From contig CM044306.1 of assembly GCA_024291935.2 (NCBI GenBank), positions 992,001 through 1,056,000 of the forward strand: a stretch of 64,000 bases of DNA. Reading direction: 5' to 3'. This document shows positions 11,618 to 23,431 of this stretch, piece by piece (positions within the stretch are counted from its first letter, which is position 1; each line of letters starts with the position of its first letter). Made by a program: the position numbers and the translations under genes. The notes under the pieces are model-generated. The model saw only the letters and a list, made by a program, of their open reading frames with translations. It made no database searches and was not told where the DNA came from. This stretch comes from Okapia johnstoni (Eukaryota > Chordata > Mammalia > Artiodactyla > Giraffidae).

Positions 11618-14600
11618 AGTGTTACCTCTTAAATCAAGGCTCTGGAAAGGAATCACATCACTTCATTCTCAAGTTATTTTGTTGATGGCAGCAAGCTCGT
11701 GAATGCTTTGTGATGTGGTAGCAAATACTCAAAAACGGCTCAGATTTGCGCTGGCAGATTTGTGTTTTGCCTCCTGGGCAGATTCTAATGAAACCCCCTC
11801 GCCGTGTTTACACAGCATCTCTGTCCTCCAGACCCAGGCTGCCCACCAGAGCTGGCTGTCTGAGCATGCATCAGCACCGTCCCTGAACTCACACCGGTTG
11901 GCGGGGCACATGGTCAGAGGCGGTTCTGCAGGAGGACTGGGAGCTCTCCTCCGGCATCAGGCACCCCCAGGCCGAGTCCTCTCTTTGAAGCTGGTGGATT
12001 GAAAGTGCCTCGCTGTGAAGCCAAATGTCCGAGCAGAGATTTCACGTCGCAGAGAGGTGTAAAATTTTTGCTCGCAGGCACAGAAAAGAGATTTTAGAGC
12101 TGGGAAGCTCCTCTGTCTTGGCCACTGCCTGGAGTTTATGAGGAAAGGTCGCTGCCAGGGGGCCGTCAAGAAATCTGGTCTGTGTTACCAGCAGGGCTGG
12201 AGGGAGGGGAAAGAGCATTTCATAAATTTGGGCAATTCTTGCTGTGCTGAAAGCTCACAGGAATCCACTTCCCAGAGAATAAAATTACAGACCTCATTGC
12301 GGGGTTTCAGGGACATTGAGAAACAGGGAGCAATCCCGGAGCCTGGCACCAGACAGCCCTGCTTGGAACCTGCTCACCATCTAATTCTTGTCTCCCCTGT
12401 GCACGTCCTCAGGGCGTGGAGGGCACGCTGTCTCGGTGCCCTCTGGAGCTGGAATTAATAATGCCAAGAAGAGAAATGGATTTTCCATCCCACCCAAGGT
12501 GACTTGCCTGCCCACGCAGAGAGGAAGACAGCCGTTCAGTCCTAGTAGCGTCAGGCGGGAGCGCCGTTTTCCAGGAAGGGTGCTCTGGGCAGTGGGCTGG
12601 ACACGAGTGGGGGCGGGAGGGGAGCTGGAGGACACGACAGCGATGGAGCAGAGAGGGGGCGCGCAGTCTCCCCACGAGTATCCCAGCCCCGCCTCTCGTC
12701 CACCTCTGTTCTCTGGCAGATGTCTGTTCTACTTAAAGACAAGTTGAAGGTAATTTGTTCAGTGGAAAAACCCTTCAAGCACTATGAAGAGCATTGTTAG
12801 CCCCTGGACCCAGGTCTGTGTGTTATAATAACAGGGAACCAAGCAGAGTTGGGTGAGTAAGTGTGAGAGTGCCTGGGGAGGGCAGACATGGGCAGGAGCA
12901 GGACTCCTCCGCAGACGCCTATGCCCCGTGGAAGAGCAGAGTCATCACGGGACCACGTGGGTGCCGCAACCACCGCGGGGTCCAAACTGGGAATGGCTCT
13001 GGTTCCTCAGATGCTGGAATATAGGTGCATCCTTCAGCTTTTTTTGTTTAATATATAAAAAAATTAACTGTTTGGAAATCTTTTCATCCTTAATAATTCT
13101 GAACTAATCAGAAGCTATTCCAAAGTCAGTATGATGATCTGAAATATGTAATTTCATCATTACCTAATCAGCCACAGAAACGTGACTGAATGATTGCTGT
13201 GTATTATAACATAGCCTTCCAGCTCCAGTCCCCATGGTTGCGAGGACCATCCACCTCCCCAAGACGGGGTTGGAAGGACAGATGTGGATGGATGGCTCTC
13301 CGCCATCCTTGATTCGCTTTCGAGCTGCCGGGCAACCTCCTGCTCCGCTTGCTCTGATGCCGTGAGTCACTCTCCCACGTGGCCCCCAGGCCCCTTTTCT
13401 AGTCCCAGCATGATGTAGCTGTTGACGTCTGAACCAGTGGTGTTTTCCCACCTCTAGTGCCCCCCAGCTCCATGCAGCACTGACCATATTGACCCACGAC
13501 TTTCCCTGCAGAGCAGGGCTTGGAGAACCTTCCTCGTCAAAGGGCTGGAAAGTCACTATTCTGAGGTCATACAGTCTCCGTCACAGTTGACCCAGCTGCT
13601 GGTGCTGTGCTGTGCAAGCCTCAGTTGGTTAACAAGTGGGCGAGGCTGTATTCCAATAAAACTTTATTTAGGAGAACAGGCTGGGTGCAGACGTAGCCCT
13701 CTGGCCGCAGTCTGCCCGCCAGGCTCCTCCTGGTTGGCGGGTCTCAGCTGGGCTTGTGCCCTCTGCGTGGGCGTCCTCCGGTCCAGGCTGGTCTTTGCGG
13801 ACCCCCTCCCGGCACGGTGAGCTTGTCTCCCCTGTGACTCTGCCTGTCACTTCTGTCGAGACACTCCCCGGAAGCCTCGCCTGATCTGGTCGGGCCCCAA
13901 GTCTCCCACCTTCTGCCGGAGACGCACTGCCACGTCCCTCTCAGTAACTGCAGCCTCGAGGGAGCATCTCCAAGCCGGCTCCTCCTTCCCGCCCAGTGGG
14001 GTCACCCCCCAGCCGTGCTGTTTCCTGTTAGACACTTCGGGTCATCTTTGTCCTCCTGCCTTCATCCCCATTTATCTCAAGCGTGTCACCAGAGTCCTCC
14101 AACAGGACCCTACTCAAAGCCCTTCTCAGTTCACGATGATGTCAGACAGCCTCCCTCGGCCGGTGTCCCTGCCAGAAGGCTCTCAGCCCCGCCCAGCACG
14201 AGGAGCTCTGCCAGGGGAGCCCCGGATCCATGGTTTCCCTGCCTCACAAAGAGAGCTTCGGGATCAACAGGAGGCTCGCCTGCCAGAGGAGCAGAAGAGC
14301 AAAGCTATGAAGGCAGGTTCACAGACTAAAAGTAATACCCAGTAAAGGTGTGAGGAGCGGCTGATTCTCATCCCTGATTTAAACTGTAACTCAGAACTTC
14401 GAAGGGCCTGGCTACCACCTGATGGGCGTGAATGCTGACTCTGAAAGAGTACCCAATGATGCATCGTCACTGCAAGTTCAAATGAGCGCCGCCTCTGGAA
14501 GTCGGTATGATGAAAGCTGCCGCCATGTCAGACACATATGATTGGAACCTTTGGTGCCACTCATAGGAGTGTATCCCACGGATACACTTGCAAAGCTCTG

Positions 14601-14672
14601 CAGTATCTTTGTAGCCTTATTTGAGCAAAAAGATAGGGAGAAATAAGTGATGCTACGTGAAAGCAACGGGTA

Positions 14673-15042
14673 CTTTGTTGTTGTTCAGTGGCTAAGCGTC
14701 CTATGCTCCATGGCCTCATGGACCGCAGCACGCCAGGCTCCCCTGCCCTCCACTGTCTCCCAGAGCGTGCGTTGAGTCGGTGATGCCATCCAAACCATCT
14801 CCCCCACTGCTGCCCCCTTCTCCTTTTGTCTCCAGTCTTTCCCCGCATCAGGATCTTTTCCAGTAAGTCAGCTCTTCACATCAGGTGGCCAAAGTGTTGG
14901 AGCTTCAGCTTCAGCATCAGTCCTTCCAGTGAATATTCAGGGTTGATTTCCTTTAGGATGGATTGGTTTGATCTCCTTGCCGTCCAAGGGACTCTCAAGA
15001 GTCTTCTCCAGCACCACAATTCGAGAGCATTAATTAAAGAAT
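14673..15042 (-). mobile_element. BovB (RTE LINE) 3' fragment
   Basis: Antisense BovB starting with tgttgttgttcagtggctaag and continuing through ctctcaagagtcttctccag to about 15030. 5'-truncated; no intact frame. Confidence 0.9.
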
Positions 15043-15341
15043 GAAGTAGATCTGCCTTCGAAAATGAGGCAAGATTGCCAACGTGTATTCAGTGAAGAGA
15101 ATGCAGCACGTAATGTACATGTAAAATTGCCTGAATGGGTCTCAAAAATGGGGAAAGGGGGCAGGTGGCCTCCAGCATAGGCCACCTTGAAGCGGAGGGT
15201 AACTCATGTACGTTTGTGACTGTGTTCCACATTCCACAGATACCCAGTGAAAAATGGAAATGGGTTGCACGTTTTTGTGTATATGTGTGTATTGGTATGT
15301 GTGTGCGTGTACTTTTCAAAAAAAAAGATAGAATGCATATA

Positions 15342-15427
15342 TTGGGTTGGCCAGAAAGCTCATTTGGAATTTTCTGTAAGATGTTATGTAAAAACCAGAA
15401 CAAACTTTTTGGCCAGTGCAATACATA
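15342..15427. repeat. Mariner-derived short palindromic element (hairpin)
   Basis: About 80 bp bounded by TA with inverted arms: ttgggttggccagaaagctc at the left and aacaaactttttggccagtg at the right. The arms pair over roughly 35 bp with scattered mismatches. This is the form of the ruminant mariner-derived short elements that I associate with the miR-2284/2285 hairpins. No transposase frame is present. Confidence 0.72.
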
Positions 15428-16960
15428 CATATCTACATATACATATATTCTTCAACAGTTATACATTCTTAGGAAAAAAAGTGAAGTTGTGAATAATAAG
15501 CAGTCATACTATCATAACTGATTCTCCTAAATGCGCCTTGTAAATCATGGAAAACTTTTAAGCAGGCCTTGCTCACTTTGCTCTACGTCTATATGGTGTT
15601 ATTTTAGGGGATTTGTTGCATTAAAGAAAAAGAACATATAGAGAGTTAACTTTACACAGAATTTCTAGGGAACTAAATCAAATCAGTAAATTAACAAGGA
15701 TAAGCCTAGTTTTTATAATTAATTTTCCAAAAGCATATAATGAGGAAAAAATTCATGTGATGTCGTCATGCCATCAAAAAAGACCAAAATGTCATTTCCA
15801 GGGTTGTCAGCAGGAGTCGTTTGCTGTCATAGCAGCTGAGACTAGAGATTTGGAGCAAGCGAGATCGGGGTGGTTAGTGGGTTGCAGGAATGCTTTAATG
15901 TTGGAAGCACAGAGGAAAGAGAGGAATTAAAAACAAAGACACGGCCCCCATTTTTTTCAAGAGAAGCAAAACCCTTTAGCTTTTATGTTTCTGTCACTTG
16001 CTCCAGGATCCTTCATGAAGCTCTCTAACCACCTAAATAAATATTCATATGGGTGCTCAACATCTCATTAATAAACCAAGATTTGGTGGTTACATATTTC
16101 AGAGTAACATATGATTTGCATCTCACCCTTGTTTAACTTTAAATCTCAAGCAATTAATAAGTTAGACTCGAGAGGTTTTTAAGAAGTAACATCTTACACG
16201 CACCACAAATTGCATTATTTTTATGTGTAAATAATGATGAAAGGAGAGACTGTTCCTTTGATGTCTATAAACTACACTGTGAAATATGCAGAGAACATTC
16301 TTGAGTTCAGTTGCAGCCAAAACAAATAGACTAGTTCATAAAACAAAGCAGCAGCATTCTTAGAAGCAAGCGTTACTTTTTCTTTTCCTCCCAGTTCTTT
16401 TTCCTTCATATATCCTTGCCATTCCTCAGGGAAGATTCATTCCAAGTTCAAAAGCGATGCTGGCCTGTGTTTCCTCACCCTGAGAGCTGGGTCCTTCTCA
16501 AGCTCTTCCCAGTAAACTTGTCTTCCCGTCGAGCTCAGACCAGACCTCAGCTGGGCGGCCAGTTCCCTGCAGGAAATCATTTTTGTCAGCAATATTCCAT
16601 TATTGCTCAAAAAGCCAATTATTTCAAACCTTAGCAAACACTCGTGTTCCTCAGAGAGACAGTTACTCGCTTCCCTGTTTTCCCAGCTGCTTATCTAGCT
16701 CCCTTTGTTTTAAAATTGTATCTGCAGATCCTTGTTTACAGAGTCTGTGTCTGACCTGGTTTTTTCTTTGAGATAGTCAATAAAATAGCACCTTGTAAGT
16801 AGTCGTCTCCCAGGGGAAGATTGCAGAAGTGGTTGGGCTCCTGTTGGAACGAGGAACAAGTTCTGAGTAATATCACAATGAACATCACGAGGTGGTTCAT
16901 GTTCCACATCAGGCATGTCTTCCTCCTTGAACACAGCTTGTGACTAAGATTACACACGAG

Positions 16961-17373
16961 GTAGTCATGTACAGATGTGAGAGTTGGTCCATAAAGGTGG
17001 CTGAGCGCCAAAGGATTGATGCCTTTGAATTGTGGTGCTGGAGGAGAAGACTCTTGAGAGTCCCTTGGACTGCAAGGAGATCCAACCAGTCAATCCTAAA
17101 GGAAATCAACCCTGAATATTCATTGGAAGGACTGATGCTAAAGCTGAAGCTCCAGTACTTGGGCCACCTGATGTCTAGAGGTGACTCATTGGAAAAGACC
17201 CTGATTGACAGCAGGGGGAGAAGGGAGCACCAGAGGATGAGATGGTTGGATGGGATCACCGACTCAATGGACATGAGTTTGAGTAAACTCTGGGAGATAG
17301 TGAGGGACAGGGAAGCCTAGCATGCTGCAGTCCATGGGATCGCAGAGAGTCAGACACGACCCAGTGACTGAAC
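16961..17373 (+). mobile_element. BovB (RTE LINE) 3' fragment with candidate 6-bp target repeat
   Basis: Sense BovB 3' end from gtagtcatgtacagatgtga to cccagtgactgaac. Its open frame (about 16940-17320) still reads YRCESWSIK and the [20 protein letters not shown] part of the BovB C terminus. The word cacgag occurs on both sides (16955-16960 and 17374-17379) and may be a target-site duplication. At 6 bp it could be chance. Confidence 0.88.
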
Positions 17374-18640
17374 CACGAGACACGCTGGATTGGAGACCCC
17401 AGAGGTGTACACTTGACCTCCAGTCCCTCCGGGCCAGGACAGCGGGTCTCCTCCACGGGATTGGCTTTGCTGCAGCCCCATCACGGCCTCACTGACTCAT
17501 CCACCGTTTGCCTTCTCAGCCCAAAGCTTTTTCACTAACACTGATCCTGAGCTCTGATCCTGAGTACCTCTTCTGTTTTCTTTTCACCTGATGGTGGTTT
17601 TCTATGTGAGTTCACCATCTTCCTGTTCAAATCCATTGTTCGTTTATTCTTAAAGCTTAATGAGCAAGGTATTAAATACAGTGGATTCTTTATACCAGAT
17701 ACAGCACAGTCCCATAACAGCTTATTGATTAACAGTATCTTCAAGTGAAAAAGACTTGGAGAGAGTTGGCCCCTACCTCCATTCTCCCGCCCTTATCCCC
17801 ACCGCGCTCCACAAATTAAAGTCCTGAGCCCGTCGGAGGGGGCGCGCGTGTTCCTTTCCACGCGCTGTTGGCAGCATCAGGCCTTGAGCCCAGACTTCCA
17901 CCTCTTCAGTCTTTCCCTTGTGCTCACTGTATCCAAACACGCATGAAAATGGAAATAAAGGAAAATACGTTTTACTTTAAAATCTGCGTGAGCTGCCAGA
18001 ACGGATGAAGTGTCCCCTCACGGTCGTACTTGGTTCCTGTGACTCCCCTTGGCCGGGGGCTCAGCGAGGCCAGCGCTCGTTTGGATGTTTAAGGAACATT
18101 TCCCTTGGTGGCTGGCTCCGTTGCTTGCTATGATTTTTAAACTATCACCAATTGTCCTTGGAATCAGAATGTTCAAGGTCAATTTAGAATAGAAGTGAGG
18201 ATTCGAGAAGCAACTTTCTGGACCCCTCACTGATTGAAAGAGCGTTCCAAAGGAAGGAAGCTGGTGAATAACCACCTCTCACCGTCGCGGGCCTGGGCTC
18301 CGTAGACACTTAGGCCAAGATTGATTTGTGAGAGTTTGTTCTCCAAAAGGAGACTGGTTGTTTTGAGGATCCATTGGGTTTGATGGCTTTATTTCTCTGG
18401 TCAGTGAACCAAGGAAAGCCGTTGACACAGCAGCCTGCTGTGTTTTTGGAAGTTTGCTGACACACTGACTGGAAATGGCCGGCTCTGGGTTCCTTTGAGC
18501 AGTTTTCCAAACTTTGCTGAACTGGGAAGCGTGACACGAAGTCCCAGATTTCTGCTGCATCTGCTTCGTTTCTCTGAGATTCGAAGAGTCATCCTTGACG
18601 TGCTCGCCTGTGCTGCATTCAGAGGCGGACAGGCCTTCCT

Positions 18641-18855
18641 AACATGGGCTCTGGAGCCAGGACTGCGTGGGTCCAAACCCTGGCTCCACTGTCTAGAAAC
18701 TGTGGGACCTCAAACAAGTCACTGCAGCTGTCTGTGCCCCACTTTCCTCATGTCATGAAACAGTTTACAATAAATGTGCGGGAATGGCAGTGAGAAGTAA
18801 ATGGATTACTGTTTGAGCAGTGTTGAGAATAGTGCTTCTACTTAATAAGTCCTAG
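18641..18855 (+). repeat. MIR SINE, sense
   Basis: Landmarks in MIR order: gggctctggagccaggactg, gtgggtccaaaccctggctc, cactgtctagaaactgtggg, then tttcctcatgtcatgaaaca and agtgcttctacttaataagt. Confidence 0.7.
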
Positions 18856-18865
18856 ATATACATCA

Positions 18866-19092
18866 TTGGTGGAGAAGGAAAAGGCAGCCCACTCCAGTGT
18901 TCTTGCCTGGAGAGTCCCAGGGACAGAGAAGCCTGACGGGCTACGGTCCATGAGTTTGCAAAGAGTCGAACACCACTCAAGCCACTTAGCACGCATGCGT
19001 ACATCATTGGAGAAGGAAATAGCACCCCGTTCCAGTCATCTTGCCTGGAAATTCCATGGACAGAGGAACCTGGCGGGCTGCAGTCCCTGGGG
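18866..19092 (+). repeat. Bov-A2 SINE (dimer), slightly truncated
   Basis: Two Bov-A units in sense: agcccactccagtgttcttg..gcaaagagtcgaacaccac and then accccgttccagtcatcttg..ctgcagtccctgggg. The second unit is cut before its usual cagacacgactga end. Confidence 0.85.
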
Positions 19093-19425
19093 TCTTGTCT
19101 CTCCCCTGACTCTGGGCAGGCGCTGCCCGAAGCCTGGCCCCTCCTGTCCCCGCCCCACCCCCAGAGCCCCTTCACTTCTCGAGGCCTCGGAGACCTGGGG
19201 GCTCGGCCCACGGGGTTCCGCAACCCCAGACGTCCTGGTAGGCTCAGCCATGCCCTCCTGGCACCGCGCCCAGCCTTCCTCCCCAGCCGCTCCATCCGTC
19301 TGCCCCGTCCCGCCCATTCCTGCTTAGTCTGCATCTCCTCTCAGATGCCTCTGTCCCCAGAAAGACCTCCCTAGACCGACTTGGGCTCCATCCTCCAGGC
19401 CCGCCTGTGAGCTCTCTCTCCCCAC

Positions 19426-19467
19426 AGTGTGGACACAGGAGTGTGGACGCCGGAGTGTGGACACAGG
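19426..19467. repeat. Three tandem 14-bp repeats
   Basis: The unit agtgtggacacagg occurs at 19426, 19440 and 19454. The middle copy reads agtgtggacgccgg (two changes). A short local duplication in G+C-rich intron. Confidence 0.95.
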
Positions 19468-19689
19468 GCAGGCTGACAGCTGGCGCCTCTGCTCCTACCC
19501 CCGGACGCTCAGCCCCAGCCGGTCAGGAGCACTCACCACAGTCCCGAGTCCAGCCTGGAGCCGGGACACTGTGGTCACTCGGCGCTCACGTGCTGGCTCG
19601 CCGGGTGGTCACTGCCAAGGAAAGCCAGGCCCAGGGTCCACTCTGCGTGGGCTGCGTGGATCAGTAGAAACAGAGCTCCTCTTAGGAAG

Positions 19690-20022
19690 ACTCTTTTTAA
19701 AAAGTTTATGGGACTGTAGTTCATATCAGTGTTGTGTTGGTTTCGGGTGTGCAGCAAAGTGACCTAGTTATACAAATACATATTTTTTTTCGGATTGTTC
19801 TCCCATATAAGTCACCACAGTTTTGAGTAAAGTTCCCTGTGCTGCCCAGGGGGCCCTGGGTAATAATCTCTTATATACAGTAGTGGGTATGTGTTCATCC
19901 CACACTCTTGGTGTATCCCTCCCCGCAGCCTTTCCCCTTTGGTAACGTAAGTCTGTTTTCAAAATCTGTGCGTCTGTTTAGTTTTGTAAATAAGATCACT
20001 TGTATCAGTTTTTTAGAATTAT
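19690..20022 (-). mobile_element. L1 LINE 3' end, antisense
   Basis: Antisense L1 3' UTR pattern: ttggtttcgggtgtgcagca, then aagttccctgtgctgcccag, the tttccccttt ggtaac segment, and cagtctgttt-type run to about 20020. Diverged, truncated, no coding part. Confidence 0.78.
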
Positions 20023-20300
20023 GGCAACACACATGCAGAGAAGCAAGCAGTCTGCCTTGGGAAGCATCCCGAATCCCCGCGCTCTCCGGGGTCTAGGCGC
20101 CTCGCAGCCCAGCCCCTCCTCTTCCTGTCCCCTCTGTCTCCCAGAGGCAAACCATTCTGAGCGTTTCTCTGAACTTTTCAGGCAGAAACACTTAACAAGA
20201 TTTTAGGGCTAAAAAAGCAATCATACTTACAGGCTTTACCCCAAGAAAAGAACATTTTCTTGTCTCTCATCTTTCAATGATCAACCCCTAGTCTATCTTT

Positions 20301-20785
20301 GCTGTTGTTGTTCAGTCGCTCAGTCATGTCCAACTCTTTGTGACCCCATGGTCTGCAGCACACCAGGCCTCCCTGTCCTTCACCATCTCCCAGAGTTTGC
20401 TCAAACTCATGTCCACTGAGTCAGAGATGCCATCCAACGATCTCATCCTCTGTCATCTCCTTCTCCTGACCTCAATCTTTCCCAGTATCAGGGTCTGTTT
20501 TTCAGTGAGTTGGCTCTTCACATCAAGTGGCCAAGGTATTGGAGCTTCAGCATCAGTCCTTCCGATGAAGGTTCAGAGTTGATCTCCTTTAGGATTGACT
20601 GGTTTTATCTCCTTTCAGTCCAAGGGACTCTCAAGAGTCTTCTCCAACACCACAGTTCAAAAGCATCAATTCTTCAGCGCTCAGCCTCCTTTATGGTCCA
20701 CCTGTCACATCTATACGCAACCACTGGAGACAGCTCTCACACCCATATATGACCACGGGAGAAATCACAGCTCTGACTAGAAGCT
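20301..20785 (-). mobile_element. BovB (RTE LINE) 3' fragment
   Basis: Antisense BovB 3' end from gctgttgttgttcagtcgct to about 20785. A roughly 30-bp partial repeat of the catacatgaccac segment lies near 20706-20760 (cgcaaccactggagacagct, then tatatgaccacgggagaaat), an internal rearrangement. Confidence 0.88.
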
Positions 20786-22754
20786 CTGAAGAGCTGGATT
20801 TCCTTTCCTTTCTCCTTTGGATGTTTATCCAAGTTTCTGTTTGATCATGTTCAGGTTAGATTATTTCATGACTTTTTTTTTTTTAGTGTTTTATCAATGA
20901 GCATAAAGAAATATGTCCCCCTAAAAAGTTCAACTACATCCTCCCAAAATAAAATCAATAGCATTCGATACAAATACATATTTAACTACTAATTAAATAG
21001 ACATTAAAATTAAGGGGTCCATGGAAACAGGCTGTCTTCCTAATGGGATGAGTTGAAGGAGGCGCTTTGCAAAAATTCAATCACTGATTATATTTTCTAG
21101 AAAAATAGTAAATATTTGATTGAAATAAAAGTGGTAAATGCAACTTCCAGTTAAGATATAGCAAAACATCACCTTTACACTTCAGGACATTTGTTAGTCA
21201 AGTAGGGAGAATTGAGAGGAGTCAAAGTTTATAGTAATAGAGAAAAGTTGTCAGAAAAAATATTTATAGGCAAAAGTAATATTTTTGCTTCCTTTAGTTC
21301 TTAGGTTCAATGTCTCCAAACGCTTATCAGGTCGGCCTGCCTGCATGACCCTCAGTGGGCAAGACGGAGAAATCAGCTTCTCCTTATTTCTCTCATTTCC
21401 TCCTGGCCAAGAAATCTGGGGCCTTTGAAACATTTTCACCTTCAGCTGCCATGGCTTCACTAGGGCGAAAATTCTGTAACTGCTAGTTTTCCAAGAAATC
21501 AGGTGCAGGAAAATTAAAACTTGAAAGCCAGAGAGTCTGGAAAAAGGGATTTGACCCAAAAAACTGTTTTCAAAGCCGTGCTTTGTATTTATCGTATGGC
21601 ATCTATAAAGCATAGCTGCTATGCTGGGGGACATTGGGTAGGAATATGGACTTTCAAATACCTGCCTTTAGGTTAAGCCCTGGAGCCAAAAGCCAAAGAG
21701 GAAAAACCACTAATCAAAAGAAAAGATAAAAATTATGTACAGTGACCATAATGTGGCATCTCTGAAAGTCGTCAAATCAGTTTCAAAACCTTATTTTTGT
21801 TCTAGTTCCAGTGTCTCTTTGGAGTTTTCCTCTCTCTTCTGGGACTGACCTGTTTTCCTATCTGTGAGATCATTAGAGTTTAAAGACAGTCTGTGTGAGC
21901 TGTGAGCTCTGGGCTGGCCGGCTGGCCGCTTGCCTGAGGCACACGACAGCCTTTCAAAGCCTGTTTCCGGGAGCAAGCCAAGCTTTAAAATTCATGGTAA
22001 AGACTTTTAAGTGTGATGTAGTCAGAAGTCCTAAAATATACATATTTATTTAGCTGAGCATATTACATTTCCCAATGAGAGCACAGCCATAAAGGTTATA
22101 ATTTTTCTAGGAATAAAATAAAATAGAACATGTAAATACAACTTTTATTACAGATGAGAATGTCTTCAGGCTTGAATTATTTGCACCATTATTTAGAGAC
22201 TGGCTTTGTAGGTATAAACCCAATTTTCAACAGGAAAGTTACAGCGACAATAGGCAATTTCTGGAACCCAGACCTGTGATGGCAGCACAGCGCCAAGGTT
22301 GGGGCTTCCTGTGACTCTCCTGCCCCACCAGGCCCTTGGGGTCACTTTGTCCCTGAATGCCTGCCGTCTGTGGTCTCTGTTCCTTGTCTCTCCTCACCTG
22401 GTGACCCCCGCTCTCGTCTCCAGCACTAACCCCCAAGTTTTGAATCAAGCACACACACCCCCACGGCAGCTGTAGCAGACATCTGCCCTGCACCCCAGAT
22501 GGAAATGTGTTTCCCAGTAGAAGCTTTGTGATAAAGGTTAGGTCCTAGTCTCACAAAGGCACAGCACTGAATTTCATACACATAAGGGTCAAATAGGCAT
22601 TTCTAGGTCTAGTTCCTCCACCGGATACAAACTTTGACGTGAACCTGAGTTGCCCCACCCCCCTGCCTAGACCTCCTCTACCCTCTGGGGAGCAGGGCCG
22701 CACTGGTCTCTCGTTCTCACCGAGCATCCCATTCTGGTTCTTTGCTTCATACCC

Positions 22755-22830
22755 AGCGTCCAGTTCAGTATTTGGTAAACAATAAGCGCTCAGTAAATGT
22801 TTGCTGAATGAAGAAATGAATTTGGCATCT
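22755..22830. repeat. Ancient L2/MIR-type 3' end motif
   Basis: aacaataagcgctcagtaaatgtttgctgaatgaagaaatg matches the widespread end of L2/MIR3 repeats. Too short to name the family. Confidence 0.5.
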
Positions 22831-22904
22831 ACATCCACCAACTAACAAAACTACACTCTTAGAAAGGATCAACCTCCTCCTGCTTATTTTCATATTAGAC
22901 GTAC

Positions 22905-23238
22905 TGGTGGTGGTGGGCATCGTGGTGGAGATCCTGGTGGGGATCGTGGTGGAGATCCTGGTGGGGATTGTGGTGGAGATATTGGTGGGGATAGTGGTGG
23001 GGATCGTGGTGGTGGGGATTGTGGTAGATAGAGATCTTGATGGGGATCATGTGGGGATCATGCTGGGAATCGTGGCGGTAGGCGTCGTGGTGGGAATCAT
23101 GGTGGAGGTATTGATGGAAGATCATGGTGGAGATATTGGTGGGGATCGTGGTGGGGATCGTAGTGGTGGGGATCATTGTGGAGATCGTGGTGGGGATCAT
23201 GGGGGGATAGTGGTGGAGACTGTGGTGGTGATGCTGGG
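22905..23238. repeat. G-rich (+ strand) minisatellite, GGTGG-GAT units
   Basis: About 330 bp built from 12- to 15-bp variants of ggtggagatcctggtgggga, with gat followed by cct, cgt, tgt, att or agt. The + strand is G/T-rich and nearly free of C. The array is open in frames on both strands (Val/Gly/Ile on +, His/Asp/Pro on -). This is a by-product of the repeat, not a gene. Confidence 0.93.
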
Positions 23239-23352
23239 AAAGAGGCTTCAGGCATGAAGCCTGGGATTCTGATAGCCACCTGCTCCACACTCCACTTAAA
23301 TGTCTTACACATTTGTATTCACTGGCTCTTTCCTCTCCAGGAGCTTTAAATG

Positions 23353-23431
23353 TATTGGGTTGGGCAAAAGGTTCATTCAGACTTTTCCATAAGATATCAC
23401 AGAAAACTCCAAATCTTTTGGCCAACCATAT
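23353..23431. repeat. Mariner-derived short palindromic element (hairpin)
   Basis: About 78 bp: the left arm begins tattgggttgggcaaaaggt and the right arm ends caaatcttttggccaaccat. The arms are complementary over most of their length around a short loop near 23392-23400, flanked by TA. A second member of the type seen at 15342-15427. Confidence 0.75.

Noticed and set aside
13640..13670. ccaataaaactttattt as a polyadenylation signal or transcript end
   Set aside because: Lies mid-intron without an upstream terminal exon. AATAAA words are common by chance and in old repeats.
18852..19334. Overlapping open frames of about 150-160 codons on both strands
   Set aside because: They overlap a Bov-A2 dimer and a G+C-rich intron stretch. 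Repeat-derived peptide words dominate.
22895..23425. Long frames of His/Asp/Pro (-) and Val/Gly/Ile (+) repeats
   Set aside because: Direct translation of the G-rich minisatellite. No start context, no conserved domain, and open on both strands for compositional reasons.
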